From the NCBI GenBank assembly GCA_031270985.1, contig JAISWR010000019.1, positions 1 to 51,142 of the forward strand: a stretch of DNA of 51,142 nucleotides, read 5' to 3'. Shown piece by piece: positions 17,895 through 26,996 of this stretch; the first letter of the stretch is position 1; every line of letters begins with the position of its first letter. Made by a program: the position numbers and the translations under genes. The stretch comes from Bacteroidales bacterium (GTDB lineage: Bacteria; Bacteroidota; Bacteroidia; Bacteroidales; UBA4181). A model generated the notes under the pieces. The model was not told the DNA's origin, made no database searches, and was given only the letters and a program-made list of their open reading frames with translations.

Positions 17895-18458
17895 ATGTCG
17901 GATATTTTCCTGATTAATCATGCATCGCTCCGGCAGTTGTTCGATCATTATTTCGATCCGCTTTGCCGCTATCTTTCTTATTACCACCCCAACCGGATGA
18001 TAGTGGAAGAGGTGGTGCAGGATGTATTTGTGAAAATATGGAACGAACGAGAAACTCTGCGCATCACCTCCATCAAGGCATGGCTGTTCACAGCAGCGCG
18101 ACACCGCATGTTGAACCATATACGGGACGAAAAACGCCGCCACACCGTCATAGAAGCATGGATAAAGCATGAATCGGAAAAGACGGAAGGAGAAGAATGT
18201 TTCAACATTGACGAATTTACGCAACACATACAAACCGCCGTTCACATATTGCCCAGCAAATGCCGTGAAATATTCACGCTCGGCAAAACGGAAAACCTTA
18301 CCTACCGACAAATAGCGGAACGGCTCAACATATCCGTCAAAACCGTGGAAACGCAAATGGGCATTGCCTTGCGTAAAATCAGGCACTATCTGTCGGATTT
18401 CTACCCCGACGTCCGGCAAATCCTATGGATGCTCGTGCGAAAACTGTGTGCGGGTTAG
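17895..18458 (+). CDS. ECF-type RNA polymerase sigma factor
   Basis: A 187-residue extracytoplasmic-function sigma factor. Region 2 covers about residues 12-80 (FDHYFDPLCRYLSYY, VEEVVQDVFVKIW, IKAWLFTAARHRMLNHIRD). Region 4 covers about 125-175 (LPSKCREIFTL, YRQIAERLNISVKTVETQMG). This is the Bacteroidota type that normally works with a FecR-like anti-sigma and a TonB-dependent receptor. Neither is present here; the next gene is convergent holA. It lies 22 bases after GH106 and may be co-transcribed with it. How its activity is held in check cannot be told from the sequence. Confidence 0.92.
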   Translation: MSDIFLINHASLRQLFDHYFDPLCRYLSYYHPNRMIVEEVVQDVFVKIWNERETLRITSIKAWLFTAARHRMLNHIRDEKRRHTVIEAWIKHESEKTEGEECFNIDEFTQHIQTAVHILPSKCREIFTLGKTENLTYRQIAERLNISVKTVETQMGIALRKIRHYLSDFYPDVRQILWMLVRKLCAG

Positions 18459-18515
18459 CCGGTCGTTTCATCAATTCGGACGGTATAAATACCGCGTATC
18501 ATCCACCGTGAAGCA

Positions 18516-19568
18516 TCATGCCGCGTGCATAATTTTGTACACCATCTCTCGCATTAAATCACCGTCGGAAGAAGATGCGTTGCCTGCTCCTTTGGATTTC
18601 AGATCGTATTCCCGCAGTATGGATATGATCTGCACCACTCTGGCGGCAGAATATTTGCGGGCAGCCGCTTCATAGTCTTTTACAAAATACGGATTGACGC
18701 GCAATACCGCTGCCGCCTGAGATTTATCGGACAGGTAGTGGTAAGTGAGTACTTTTATGAAATATGAGAATATTTGGTTTATCACCATTATCAAAGAATT
18801 ATCGCCGGAATTGGCGGCAAAATGCAACACGATGCGGTTGGCTTTCAGTACGTCTTTCTCCCCCAGCGCTTTTTGCAACTCGAAAACGTTATAATCCTTG
18901 CTGATGCCCACGTTTTGTTCGATGTGTTCGGACGTGATTTTGCGTTCTTTCCCTGACGACAGCACAATCATCAGTTTGTTCAGTTCGTTGACCACCTTTC
19001 CCAAGTCGTTGCCCAAATAATCGGTCAGCAGTTTCGACGCATTAAGCGCAATGGAATAACCCCGTTCGGACAAGTACCCATTTATCCATGAAGGAATTTG
19101 ATTTTCGTACAGTTTTTTCGACTCCAGCACAACTGCCGTTTTCTCCATTTGCTTCATTTGCTTGTACTCCTTTGAACTTTTATCAAGCGTTTTATACTTG
19201 TAATTAAGTACCAGAATGGTGGATTTCAGCGGTTTTTCGGCGTAGTACTGCAATTTGTCCAGCTTGCCTTTGGTGCGCCTGTCTTCGGGATCGGTCAGTT
19301 CCTGCGCTTCTTTCACGATCACCACCTGATGCTGCGCACCCATAGGATACCGTTTAGCGGCATCCAGCACGTCCATGACGGTTTTGTCCTTTCCGTACAT
19401 CACCACCTGATTGAACGGTTTTTCACTTTCCTGTAGCGCATGAACGGCAATGTATTCGGTTATTGCGTCGATAAAATAAGGTTCGTCGCCCATCAACAAA
19501 TAGACGGGACGGTACCGTTTGTTTTTCAGTTCGTTGATAATTTCTTCAAACGTCATTGTTTCAGCCAT
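18516..19568 (-). CDS. holA: DNA polymerase III delta subunit
   Basis: Subunit of the clamp loader that opens the sliding clamp at the replication fork. The 350-residue product has the family's N-terminal pattern (FEEIINELKNKRYRPVYLLMGDEPYFID), the GDEPYFID motif, and an internal LTDYLGNDLGKVVNELNKL stretch typical of HolA. It overlaps the end of the DPP5 gene upstream by 16 bases, or ends at its stop if the second Met (19556) is used. It converges on the ECF sigma gene with 57 bases between. Those bases hold a small perfect inverted repeat (CGGTAT-AA-ATACCG, 18481-18494). Confidence 0.93.
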   Translation of the reverse strand: MAETMTFEEIINELKNKRYRPVYLLMGDEPYFIDAITEYIAVHALQESEKPFNQVVMYGKDKTVMDVLDAAKRYPMGAQHQVVIVKEAQELTDPEDRRTKGKLDKLQYYAEKPLKSTILVLNYKYKTLDKSSKEYKQMKQMEKTAVVLESKKLYENQIPSWINGYLSERGYSIALNASKLLTDYLGNDLGKVVNELNKLMIVLSSGKERKITSEHIEQNVGISKDYNVFELQKALGEKDVLKANRIVLHFAANSGDNSLIMVINQIFSYFIKVLTYHYLSDKSQAAAVLRVNPYFVKDYEAAARKYSAARVVQIISILREYDLKSKGAGNASSSDGDLMREMVYKIMHAA

Positions 19569-21655
19569 TTATCCAACCATCCGAAAAATTCCCGTTGCCA
19601 AAGAATGGCATTTTGAGGTTTGGTTACCCAATGTCCCTCGTCGGGAAAGACCACCAGCCGCGCCGGAATATTGCGTAAACGCGCTGCATGAAATGCCTGT
19701 AATCCTTCAGTGTATGGGACACGGTAATCTTTTTCGCCGTGGAAAATCAGGATGGGCGTATCCCATTTATCCACATGCAAGTGAGGAGAAAAGTCGAAAC
19801 CGTGCGGACGGGGCTTGTCCCAATAAGCGCCGCCCAAGTCGAAGTTGGGAAACCAATATTCGTCCGTACTGCCGTACTTGCTTTCAAAGTTGAACATGCC
19901 GCAATGCGCAATGAACGCCTTGAAGCGTTTTCGGTGGTGTGCTGCCAGCCAATACACGGAAAAACCGCCGTAACTCGCGCCCACTGCTCCCAGCCGGTCG
20001 GCGTCTGCGTAAGGTTCTCCGGCTACGTTGTCAATAGCGCTCAGATAGTCGCGCATGTTCTGTCCGCCGTAGTCGCCGGAAATTTGCAGGTTCCATGCCT
20101 GTCCGAAAGTGGGCAGTCCACGCCGGTTGGGTGCTACCACGATATATCCGCCGGCTGCCATCAGTTGCAGGTTCCAGCGGAACGAAAAAAACTGGCTGAC
20201 GGCGCTTTGCGGTCCCCCTTGGCAGTACAACAGGACGGGGTACTTTTTTGTAGCATCAAAATCAGGCGGATACACCACCCACACCAACATGTTCTTGCCG
20301 TCCGTCGTCTTCACGATGCGTTCTTTTACTTCGGCAAGAGTAACGGCGGAGTAGATGTTCCGGTTGGTGAACGTCAGTTGTTGTTCCTCGCCTGTGGCGG
20401 GCAGGATGCGGAACAGTTCCGCCGCCATGTCGATTTTTGTCTTGACGCCTGTCAGTGCATCACCGGCAAGGGCTATCCCGTTGTAATCGTGCCAGCCTTT
20501 GGTGACGGGCCGTATCGCTTTTGTTGCCACATCCACGGCATACACCTGATAAGTGGCGCGTACCCCGCTGATGAACCAAATGCCGCGATTGTCGGGCATC
20601 CACACGAAATGCGCGGCATTGTTGTCGTAGCGCACGGTCAGGTCTTCAATTTTTCCGTCGGCGGTATGATACACCATCAGGCGTTCCTTGTCCGCCTCAT
20701 AACCTGCCGTTGCCATGCTTTGGAAAGCGATCATGCTGCCGTCGGGCGAAAACACCGGATATTTGTCGTATCCCGACATTCTGTCGGTGATATTTTTTGT
20801 CGTACCTGTTCCGACGTCATACACATATATATCGGAATTTGTGCTGAGTGCATATTCCCGTCCCGTCAGTTTTTTGCAGGTGTAGGCAATGTGTTTCCCG
20901 TCGGGGCTCCACGCAATTTCGTCGCTGTCGAAATACGGGGAAAGCGGGCTGTCGTAAGGTTCGCCCTCCATGATGTCTTTTCCGGAACGCAACACGCCGT
21001 TTTCCGTCTGTCCCAACCAGATGTGGCTTACCGCATAATCCATCCATTCGTTCCAGTGGCGTTCCATCATGTCGTCGGCTATCACTGCCGTTGTTGCGGA
21101 CAAGTCGGGATACATTTCGCGGGGACTTTGCCGCACCGGTACATTTTTCAGGTACATCAGCTGACCGGCGTCAGCAGGCGAATATTCAAAGCCGTTGATA
21201 CCGCCTTCGATGTACGACACCTGCCGTTTGTCCGTGCCGTTGGAATTCATGTCCCACATCTGTGTGTCGCCCGAAACGGAGGTCAGATAAGCAATACGTT
21301 TACCGGACGGCTCCCAGCGAGGATTGGAGCAATTCGCAAATACATCGGCGGTGAGGCACACCGGTTCGCCGCCTTTTGCCGGAACACTCCAAAGGGTGGT
21401 GCGTCCCTTGTTTTCCGACACGCTGTAGCGCGTCACGGTGTATATCACAGTTTTTCCGTCGGGCGACACTTTAAATTCACCCACTCTGCCGAATTTCCAC
21501 AATATTTCCGGAGTCAGCATTTTGCCGGCAATCTCCTGTTCCGTCAGCGGCTCTGGCTGTTCGGAAACCACTGCCGGCGGTTCCGGTTGTGGCGGTTGTT
21601 GTGTACAGGCTACCAAGCCCATCACCACCAAAAAATATCCGATGCGTGTCATCAT
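19553..21655 (-). CDS. Dipeptidyl-peptidase 5-like S9 peptidase, lipoprotein
   Basis: A 700-residue serine peptidase closely resembling Porphyromonas gingivalis DPP5, which removes dipeptides after Ala or hydrophobic residues in the periplasm. A lipoprotein signal ends at Cys17 (LVAC), followed by a Pro-rich linker. A beta-propeller covers about 50-440 (repeated SPDGK motifs). The alpha/beta-hydrolase domain has Ser561 in GASYGG, Asp643 in GEKDYRV and His675 in DEGHW. Shared stretches such as YIEGGI, DIMEGEPY and QISGDYGGQNMRDY support DPP5 over other S9 enzymes. Such peptidases feed amino acids to asaccharolytic or mixed-diet Bacteroidales. The start follows a promoter box; a second Met is next to the first. 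Confidence 0.92.
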   Translation of the reverse strand: MMTRIGYFLVVMGLVACTQQPPQPEPPAVVSEQPEPLTEQEIAGKMLTPEILWKFGRVGEFKVSPDGKTVIYTVTRYSVSENKGRTTLWSVPAKGGEPVCLTADVFANCSNPRWEPSGKRIAYLTSVSGDTQMWDMNSNGTDKRQVSYIEGGINGFEYSPADAGQLMYLKNVPVRQSPREMYPDLSATTAVIADDMMERHWNEWMDYAVSHIWLGQTENGVLRSGKDIMEGEPYDSPLSPYFDSDEIAWSPDGKHIAYTCKKLTGREYALSTNSDIYVYDVGTGTTKNITDRMSGYDKYPVFSPDGSMIAFQSMATAGYEADKERLMVYHTADGKIEDLTVRYDNNAAHFVWMPDNRGIWFISGVRATYQVYAVDVATKAIRPVTKGWHDYNGIALAGDALTGVKTKIDMAAELFRILPATGEEQQLTFTNRNIYSAVTLAEVKERIVKTTDGKNMLVWVVYPPDFDATKKYPVLLYCQGGPQSAVSQFFSFRWNLQLMAAGGYIVVAPNRRGLPTFGQAWNLQISGDYGGQNMRDYLSAIDNVAGEPYADADRLGAVGASYGGFSVYWLAAHHRKRFKAFIAHCGMFNFESKYGSTDEYWFPNFDLGGAYWDKPRPHGFDFSPHLHVDKWDTPILIFHGEKDYRVPYTEGLQAFHAARLRNIPARLVVFPDEGHWVTKPQNAILWQREFFGWLDKWLKQ

Positions 21656-21671
21656 TTTTACGAATTTACCG

Positions 21672-21679
21672 CAAAGTTA
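21672..21679 (-). promoter_or_regulatory. Promoter -7 box of the DPP5/holA pair
   Basis: Minus-strand TAACTTTG, a full TAnnTTTG match, 16 bases before the ATG at 21655. The 173-base gap up to mazG shows nothing else. Confidence 0.6.
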
Positions 21680-21828
21680 AAATTTTTCCGGTGAAAAATG
21701 AAAATACGCGCCGTAAAAATCATTTCGACTCTACTTTACTGTCGGTCGGAGGCGTGTTCCTGTTCGCTTGATGGCGGGCTGTTGATGTTGAGGCAGTTGC
21801 ATACGGGAGGAGGTTTTGCTGCTCAACT

Positions 21829-22617
21829 TTACGGATTGTCGTTTGCCTGTTTTTTTGCTTCTTCCCAGATGACGTTCATTTCGTCCAGCGTCATGGATGT
21901 AAGCGGACGTCCCGCCCGAACGGTTTTTTGCTCAAGGTAGTTGAAACGCCGGATGAACTTTTTGTTGGTGCGTTCCAGTGCGGTTTCGGGATCAATGTCA
22001 TACAGTCGTGCCGCATTGACCAGCGAAAACAGCAGGTCGCCAAATTCGGCTTCTGTTTCGGCGGTGTTCATTTGCTTGATTTCCGCTTTCAGTTCGCCGA
22101 TTTCTTCGTCCACCTTGTCCCACACCTGTTCGCGTTTGTCCCAGTCGAAACCCACGGCGCGGACTTTGTCCTGAATGCGCAACGCCTTCACCATTGCCGG
22201 CAATGATTGAGGCACTCCGGCAAGGGTGGACTTGCTGCCTTCCTGTATTTTCAGTTGTTCCCAGTTGGTTTTCACCTCTTCGTCGTTGCTCACTGCCACA
22301 TTGCCGAATACGTGCGGGTGGCGGAAAATGAGTTTCTCGCAAAGTCCGTCGATGACGTCGGCAAGGGTAAACTCACCGGTTTCGGAGGCTATTTTTGCGT
22401 AAAAGACGATGTGTAGCAGTATGTCGCCGAGTTCTTTGCGGATATTTTTCATGTCCTTGTCCAGAATAGCGTCTGCCAACTCGTAAGTTTCCTCAATCGT
22501 CAGATGTCGCAGGCTTTCGATGGTTTGCTTCCTGTCCCACGGACATTTTTCGCGCAATTCGTCCATAATGTCTATCAGACGCCCTAATGACGCCTTTGCT
22601 GCTTCTTTTCGGTTCAT
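21829..22617 (-). CDS. mazG: Nucleoside triphosphate pyrophosphohydrolase MazG
   Basis: Hydrolyses (d)NTPs to monophosphates and pyrophosphate, removing aberrant nucleotides. The 262-residue protein is the two-domain MazG form. The first domain has CPWDRKQT, EETYELADAI and KELGDILLHIV; the second has VDEEIGEL and EAEFGDLLFSLVN, each an ExxE...ExxD metal site. Length fits the Escherichia coli type. It is 26 bases after radC on the same strand, probably co-transcribed. Confidence 0.95.
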   Translation of the reverse strand: MNRKEAAKASLGRLIDIMDELREKCPWDRKQTIESLRHLTIEETYELADAILDKDMKNIRKELGDILLHIVFYAKIASETGEFTLADVIDGLCEKLIFRHPHVFGNVAVSNDEEVKTNWEQLKIQEGSKSTLAGVPQSLPAMVKALRIQDKVRAVGFDWDKREQVWDKVDEEIGELKAEIKQMNTAETEAEFGDLLFSLVNAARLYDIDPETALERTNKKFIRRFNYLEQKTVRAGRPLTSMTLDEMNVIWEEAKKQANDNP

Positions 22618-22643
22618 TTCAAGAGATATTCATTTTTTGTGAC

Positions 22644-23330
22644 TTATAGCAATCCTTCATCGGCGAAACTGTAATAATGGTCGCCGGCAATGATGAGATG
22701 GTCAATCAGCGGGATGGAGAGCAACGCGCCGGCTTCCTTAATCTTGGCGGTCACTGTCATATCTTCCGTGCCGGGCTGTCTGTTGCCCGACGGATGGTTA
22801 TGACAAATGATGATGGCGGTTGCAAGCCGGTCAATGGCGTATTTCATGAGCAAACGGATGTCCACCACAGTTGCGGACAATCCCCCCGCTCCCAAACGTT
22901 GTATGCCCGTCACGCGGTTAGAGCGGTTCAGGAATATTGCCCAAAACTCCTCATGCGACAAATCGCCCAGCACGGGATATATCACTTTGAAAATATCTCC
23001 GCTGCACTTTATTTGCGGCTTGTCGGTGTTGCCGCTGTTGCCGCGACGGCGTCCGAGTTCCATGGCCGCCACGATGCCAACCGCTTTGGCTTCGCCTATG
23101 CCTTTGTGCTTTTTCAAATCCGCGACGGTTGCCTTTCCCAGTTCCGCGAGGCTGTTATTTGCCTGTGCCAGCAACTTTTTGGAAAGTTCTACAGCATTTT
23201 CATCCTGTGAACCGGAACCGATGATGATTGCCAACAATTCGGCATTACTCAACGCGGCGACTCCCTTGTTCAGCAGTTTTTCGCGCGGACGGTCATCTTC
23301 CGACCATTCTTTGATGGTGAGCGACGGCAT
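22644..23330 (-). CDS. radC: RadC family JAMM-domain protein
   Basis: A 228-residue protein with an N-terminal helix-hairpin-helix-like part (HKGIGEAKAVGIVAAMELGRR) and a C-terminal JAB1/MPN+ metalloprotease-like domain. The metal motif HNHPSGNRQPGTED is intact. The name comes from an old link to DNA repair; the true role of the family is unsettled. Length is normal. It lies downstream of the rpsT terminator and upstream of mazG. No clear TAnnTTTG box was found before it. Confidence 0.93.
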   Translation of the reverse strand: MPSLTIKEWSEDDRPREKLLNKGVAALSNAELLAIIIGSGSQDENAVELSKKLLAQANNSLAELGKATVADLKKHKGIGEAKAVGIVAAMELGRRRGNSGNTDKPQIKCSGDIFKVIYPVLGDLSHEEFWAIFLNRSNRVTGIQRLGAGGLSATVVDIRLLMKYAIDRLATAIIICHNHPSGNRQPGTEDMTVTAKIKEAGALLSIPLIDHLIIAGDHYYSFADEGLL

Positions 23331-23360
23331 ATTCGGATTTTATAAGATTTTCATGCCAAC

Positions 23361-23391
23361 AAAAAAACCTTCCCCTCGGAAAGAGGAAGGG
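23361..23391 (-). terminator. Intrinsic terminator of rpsT
   Basis: On the minus strand an arm CCTTCCTC pairs with GAGGGGAAGG around CTTTCC, with two bulged bases, and is followed by seven T. It lies 27 bases after the rpsT stop. Confidence 0.85.
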
Positions 23392-23417
23392 CAACCTGTT
23401 AAAAAAACGGCGACAAC

Positions 23418-23672
23418 TTATGCCAAGGTGTTGATATGCAGCGCCAGTTTTGATTTCAAATTGGATGCCTTGTTTTGATGTATCACGTTTTTCTTGGCTA
23501 ATTTGTCCAGCATAGCCGCCACAACGGGATATTGCTCCGTTGCCGCAGCCTTTTCGGTGGTTTGCCGCAATTTTTTAACGGCGTTACGAACCGTTCTGGC
23601 ATGATACTTGTTTTCCAGCCTGCGGCTTTCGCTTTGTCTGACTCTTTTTATGGATGATTGATGGTTTGCCAT
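23418..23672 (-). CDS. rpsT: Ribosomal protein S20
   Basis: Small-subunit ribosomal protein, 84 residues. The start [18 protein letters not shown] and the highly basic helical sequence with [16 protein letters not shown] near the end are typical of S20. It is a single-gene unit with its own promoter box (23708-23715) and terminator (23361-23391). Confidence 0.97.
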   Translation of the reverse strand: MANHQSSIKRVRQSESRRLENKYHARTVRNAVKKLRQTTEKAAATEQYPVVAAMLDKLAKKNVIHQNKASNLKSKLALHINTLA

Positions 23673-23707
23673 ATTTTCGATTTAAAAATTACCTGTATTT
23701 GAGGGGA

Positions 23708-23715
23708 CAAAATTA
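23708..23715 (-). promoter_or_regulatory. Promoter -7 box of rpsT
   Basis: Minus-strand TAATTTTG matches TAnnTTTG, 35 bases before the rpsT ATG. It stands in a spacer of 83 bases with the purine nucleoside phosphorylase stop upstream. Confidence 0.6.
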
Positions 23716-23755
23716 CAACAATAATTTTTGACAAAAAAGTTTTTGCGGGATTTTT

Positions 23756-24613
23756 TTATGCTTCATCCAAACGCCGTATCATTTCGGCAAACAGGAACGA
23801 CATCACGGCGACGGCTTTGTTTGCCGCTTCTATCACCTCATTGCCGTCGTTCATATAACCGTCCGAAAATTCATGCGCCTCGTTGGTGATAACCGACATG
23901 CCGAATACGCGCAATCCGCAGTGTCTTGCGGCGATCACCTCCGGAGTGGTGGACATGCCTACAGCGTCGGCGCCGATGATGCGAAAGAAGTTGTATTCGG
24001 CGGGCGTTTCAAATGACGGGCCGCTATTTGCCAAATATACGCCTTTGTGCAGGCGAATGCCGTGTTCGGATGCGATCTTTTCCGCCAAACGGATGAGAGA
24101 GCGATCGTAAGCATGTGTCATGTCGGGAAAACGCGGCCCCATCCCGTCAATGTTTTTTCCGACAAGGGGGTTGGGCAGCAGATTGATATGGTCGCGGATG
24201 ATCATCATGTCGCCGGCTTTGTATGCGGAATTGACACTGCCTGCCGCATTGGACACGAACAGGGTTTTCACGCCGAGGCAACGGAACACGCGCACGGGAT
24301 AGGCGACTTCGTGCATGGCGTAGCCTTCGTAGTAATGGAAACGTCCCTGCATGAGCAGTACCCGTTTGCCGCCCAACATGCCGCAGATGAGGTTGCCTTT
24401 GTGTCCTGTGGCTGTGGATTGTGCGAAATGAGGTATTTCCGCATAGGGAATCACCACCGGACGCTCCGTTTTTTCCGCCATTAGCCCCAAGCCGCTACCG
24501 AGAATAACAGCGGTTTCGGGTATTTCCCCGTTGATGCGTTCTGCAATGAACGCCGCGCTATCATTCCAAAAATGGTCGGTTTTTTCGGGCACCGTATTGG
24601 GGTTGTTTTGCAA
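23756..24613 (-). CDS. Purine nucleoside phosphorylase (trimeric type)
   Basis: Splits purine nucleosides with phosphate to base and (deoxy)ribose-1-phosphate for salvage. The product of about 285 residues belongs to the PNP/MTAP family: ILGSGLG phosphate loop, GRFHYYEGY, NAAGSVN, and GMSTTPEVIAARH with SVITNEA (purine site). No ATG is available. The frame is open from the stop of the upstream adaptor gene, so the start must be TTG at 24613 or GTG at 24592. A near-promoter CATATTTG overlaps the TTG, which slightly favours GTG. It lies 24 bases after the membrane fusion protein gene, where an RND pump gene would normally be. Confidence 0.92.
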   Translation of the reverse strand: MQNNPNTVPEKTDHFWNDSAAFIAERINGEIPETAVILGSGLGLMAEKTERPVVIPYAEIPHFAQSTATGHKGNLICGMLGGKRVLLMQGRFHYYEGYAMHEVAYPVRVFRCLGVKTLFVSNAAGSVNSAYKAGDMMIIRDHINLLPNPLVGKNIDGMGPRFPDMTHAYDRSLIRLAEKIASEHGIRLHKGVYLANSGPSFETPAEYNFFRIIGADAVGMSTTPEVIAARHCGLRVFGMSVITNEAHEFSDGYMNDGNEVIEAANKAVAVMSFLFAEMIRRLDEA

Positions 24614-24637
24614 ATATGACGCTTTTGCTCCGGATGA

Positions 24638-25663
24638 TTATCGCTGCACGGTTACTGCCGTTCCGTCCAGCAACTTTTCTTTTCCGGCAACCACTACATC
24701 GGCACCGTTGTCCACACCCGACAGCAATTCATAAGACGTGCCGTCACGGCGGCCTATCTCCACTTTCTTTTGATAGGCAATGTCGTTTTCTACCACAAAC
24801 ACAAACTTGTTGTTGGTGCCCATCTGCTTGATCACCGCCATATCAGGCACCACGATGTGGTTCATCGTGCCGAAGTTCAGTTCCACGCGGGCAAACATTC
24901 CCGGACGTAGCGTCATGTCGTTGTTGGGGATGCTGATTTCCGTCGTGAACGTGCGCGTTGCTTGATGAATGGTGGGATAAACGAGGAGAATTTTCCCGTT
25001 GAATACCTTATCGGGATACACGTCCAACCGTATTTTTACTTCCATTCCGGTTTTAACTCTTGCAAAATACGCCTCCGATATGTTCACAAGCACCTTTACG
25101 GGCGAAATTTGTTGCACATTCAGGATAGCGGGAGTGCCCGGATAGATGTTTTTCGCGTCGAAGTTGCGTGCCGTCACCACTCCGTCGATTGGCGACAGTA
25201 GTGTGGTGTTTTCTTCAAGGTTGCGCAACGCCTCTCGGGCAACGTCCACTTGGGCGGTCAGTTGGTCTAACTGTTGCTGTGTGGCGCTCCCCATGCGGCG
25301 CAGGGTATCCACTCGCGCAAGTTCCTTTTCGATGTTCTGCAACTGTATTTTCGCCTGCAACAGGTTTGTCCTGTCCATTTGCACCAGCATTTGTCCCTTG
25401 TGTACGTGGTCGCCCACCTCTGCAAATATCTGGTCAATGCGACCGGGTACGGTGGAGGCAATGTCGTTGCTTTTGAATGCCTGTACGTTGCCGGTTAGTT
25501 CTATCAGTTGTTCCACAGGCTGTTCGATTACTTTTTGTACTTTCACCAACACCTTGGCGTTTTCTGCGGCTGCTCCGTCCGGAGTCGCCTGTTCTTTAAC
25601 GCCGCCGCAAGCAGACAGATACACTAAACCTGCTGTTATTGTCACTTTACTTAAAACTCTCAT
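24638..25663 (-). CDS. RND-type efflux periplasmic adaptor (membrane fusion protein)
   Basis: A 341-residue HlyD/AcrA-type lipoprotein that would link an inner membrane pump to an outer membrane channel. The signal ends at Cys19 (LSAC). Then come a lipoyl-like half (STVPGRIDQIFAEVGDHVHKGQ), an alpha-hairpin coiled coil (about 105-150), the second lipoyl half (LLSPIDGVVTARN) and beta-barrel domains (TLRPGMFARVEL). ATG at 25663 gives a proper lipoprotein signal; an upstream in-frame Met at 25699 would add 12 residues and spoil it. It follows tolC by 46 bases. No pump gene is next to it. Confidence 0.92.
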   Translation of the reverse strand: MRVLSKVTITAGLVYLSACGGVKEQATPDGAAAENAKVLVKVQKVIEQPVEQLIELTGNVQAFKSNDIASTVPGRIDQIFAEVGDHVHKGQMLVQMDRTNLLQAKIQLQNIEKELARVDTLRRMGSATQQQLDQLTAQVDVAREALRNLEENTTLLSPIDGVVTARNFDAKNIYPGTPAILNVQQISPVKVLVNISEAYFARVKTGMEVKIRLDVYPDKVFNGKILLVYPTIHQATRTFTTEISIPNNDMTLRPGMFARVELNFGTMNHIVVPDMAVIKQMGTNNKFVFVVENDIAYQKKVEIGRRDGTSYELLSGVDNGADVVVAGKEKLLDGTAVTVQR

Positions 25664-25709
25664 TATTTTTGATTTTTGAATAATTATTTTTGACTTCATT
25701 TCCTTACAA

Positions 25710-26996
25710 TTATAATGTGTTCAACAACTTTTCCAAATCCGTTTGGGCGGTGATTACGCCGTTTATTGCCGATATGTAATTGCCCTGCGCCTGCAACAGA
25801 CTGGTATTGGCGGTGGTGACGTCAAGACTGGAAGCCACCCCCTGCTGGTATTTCCGCGTGACGCTTTCCAGCACTCGCTGCGCCACTTCCAGCGCTTCTT
25901 TCTGGAGGTTGAACGCTTCAACGGAACTGTTCAGATTGAACCGCAGTTGTTTTTCCTGCAACAGCAACTGTTCGTTTGCCAAATCCTTGCTATTTTGCGC
26001 TATTTCTCTCTCTATTTTTGCCTGCTGTATCTGCACGTAGCGTTGCCCAGAAGCGAAAATCGGTATGTTCGCCCGCAGTCCAATGATGTTGTTGGGCGTC
26101 ATGTCGAATGAGGACGTTTTCAATTTATAGGTGTAATTGTAAAACAGCGATATGTTGGGAAGCGCGGAAGCTTTCGCCATTTGTATCTGTTTGTCGGCAA
26201 GTTCCACTTGTTTGTCCAGCAACCGTATATTGTAGTTGTCAGCCATGTCGAAAGGTGTTGTCAGTGTTGTTTGCACGGCATCCATGCTGATGAGATCATG
26301 CAGGTTTTCTTTCAGGATGATTTCGGTATTGATGTCCACGCCCAGATGAAACCGCAGCAGGTTATACGCCAACTCTACGCCTCGTTCCACCGTTTTGATG
26401 CTGTTCGTCACCGATGCCACCTGAACCGTCAACTGGTCGGCGTCCGTTTGTTCGGCTACGCCCACTTTCACCATTTCCGACGTGTTTTGTGCCAGCGTTT
26501 GAATGTCTTTGAGCGTGTTTTCGAGGATAGCCTTGTTCTCCAGCGCCACCAATATGCTCAGGTATGCCGATCGCGCCTGTTGCCTGGCGTCCAGTTCGCT
26601 TTGCAGGCGTGTGGTTTCCGACACCTCTTCGCCGATGCGCGACATTTTGATGCCTACCCAATAGCTGCCGCTGAACAGCAACTGGGTTATCTGCGCCTGA
26701 AGTGTGCTTGTGGCTTCGAGTGGGATGGATTGCCCGAAAAGATCCATTTTGAATCCCAACATGTTTTGATAGTCCAGCGTGGCGCTCGCCTGAGGCAAGC
26801 CCGCCGAAATGGATTCCCATACCTGTTTCTGTGCACGGGAAACAGAAAGCCCTGCATTCCGGACGGTTTTATTGTTTTGCACAGCGTATTCCTGCGCCTC
26901 TTTCAGCGTGAGTTGCAGGGACGACTGTGCGGATGAAGCCGAACAGATACTCATCCCCATCATGCAGAAAAAAATACATTTGAATATTATTTTCAT
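25710..26996 (-). CDS. TolC-family outer membrane efflux channel
   Basis: A 428-residue outer membrane factor that forms the exit duct of a tripartite efflux system. A signal peptide ends near SSAQ (residue 24). Two repeated helical OEP domains follow; GVAEQTDADQLTVQVASVTN in the first and GVASSLDVTTANTSLLQAQGNYI in the second are the matching repeat segments of the family. Its start overlaps tetR by 4 bases (ATGA), so translation is coupled, and the adaptor gene follows. Confidence 0.93.
   Translation of the reverse strand: MKIIFKCIFFCMMGMSICSASSAQSSLQLTLKEAQEYAVQNNKTVRNAGLSVSRAQKQVWESISAGLPQASATLDYQNMLGFKMDLFGQSIPLEATSTLQAQITQLLFSGSYWVGIKMSRIGEEVSETTRLQSELDARQQARSAYLSILVALENKAILENTLKDIQTLAQNTSEMVKVGVAEQTDADQLTVQVASVTNSIKTVERGVELAYNLLRFHLGVDINTEIILKENLHDLISMDAVQTTLTTPFDMADNYNIRLLDKQVELADKQIQMAKASALPNISLFYNYTYKLKTSSFDMTPNNIIGLRANIPIFASGQRYVQIQQAKIEREIAQNSKDLANEQLLLQEKQLRFNLNSSVEAFNLQKEALEVAQRVLESVTRKYQQGVASSLDVTTANTSLLQAQGNYISAINGVITAQTDLEKLLNTL

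Noticed and set aside
18481..18494. Small palindrome CGGTAT-AA-ATACCG between the sigma factor and holA
   Set aside because: Arms of six bases between convergent gene ends are easily due to chance; no promoter is nearby.
19739..21694. A 651-codon open frame on the plus strand opposite the DPP5-like gene
   Set aside because: It is a shadow of a strong coding gene whose catalytic triad and family motifs are clear on the minus strand; the plus-strand product is low in recognisable features and rich in His, Cys and Arg.
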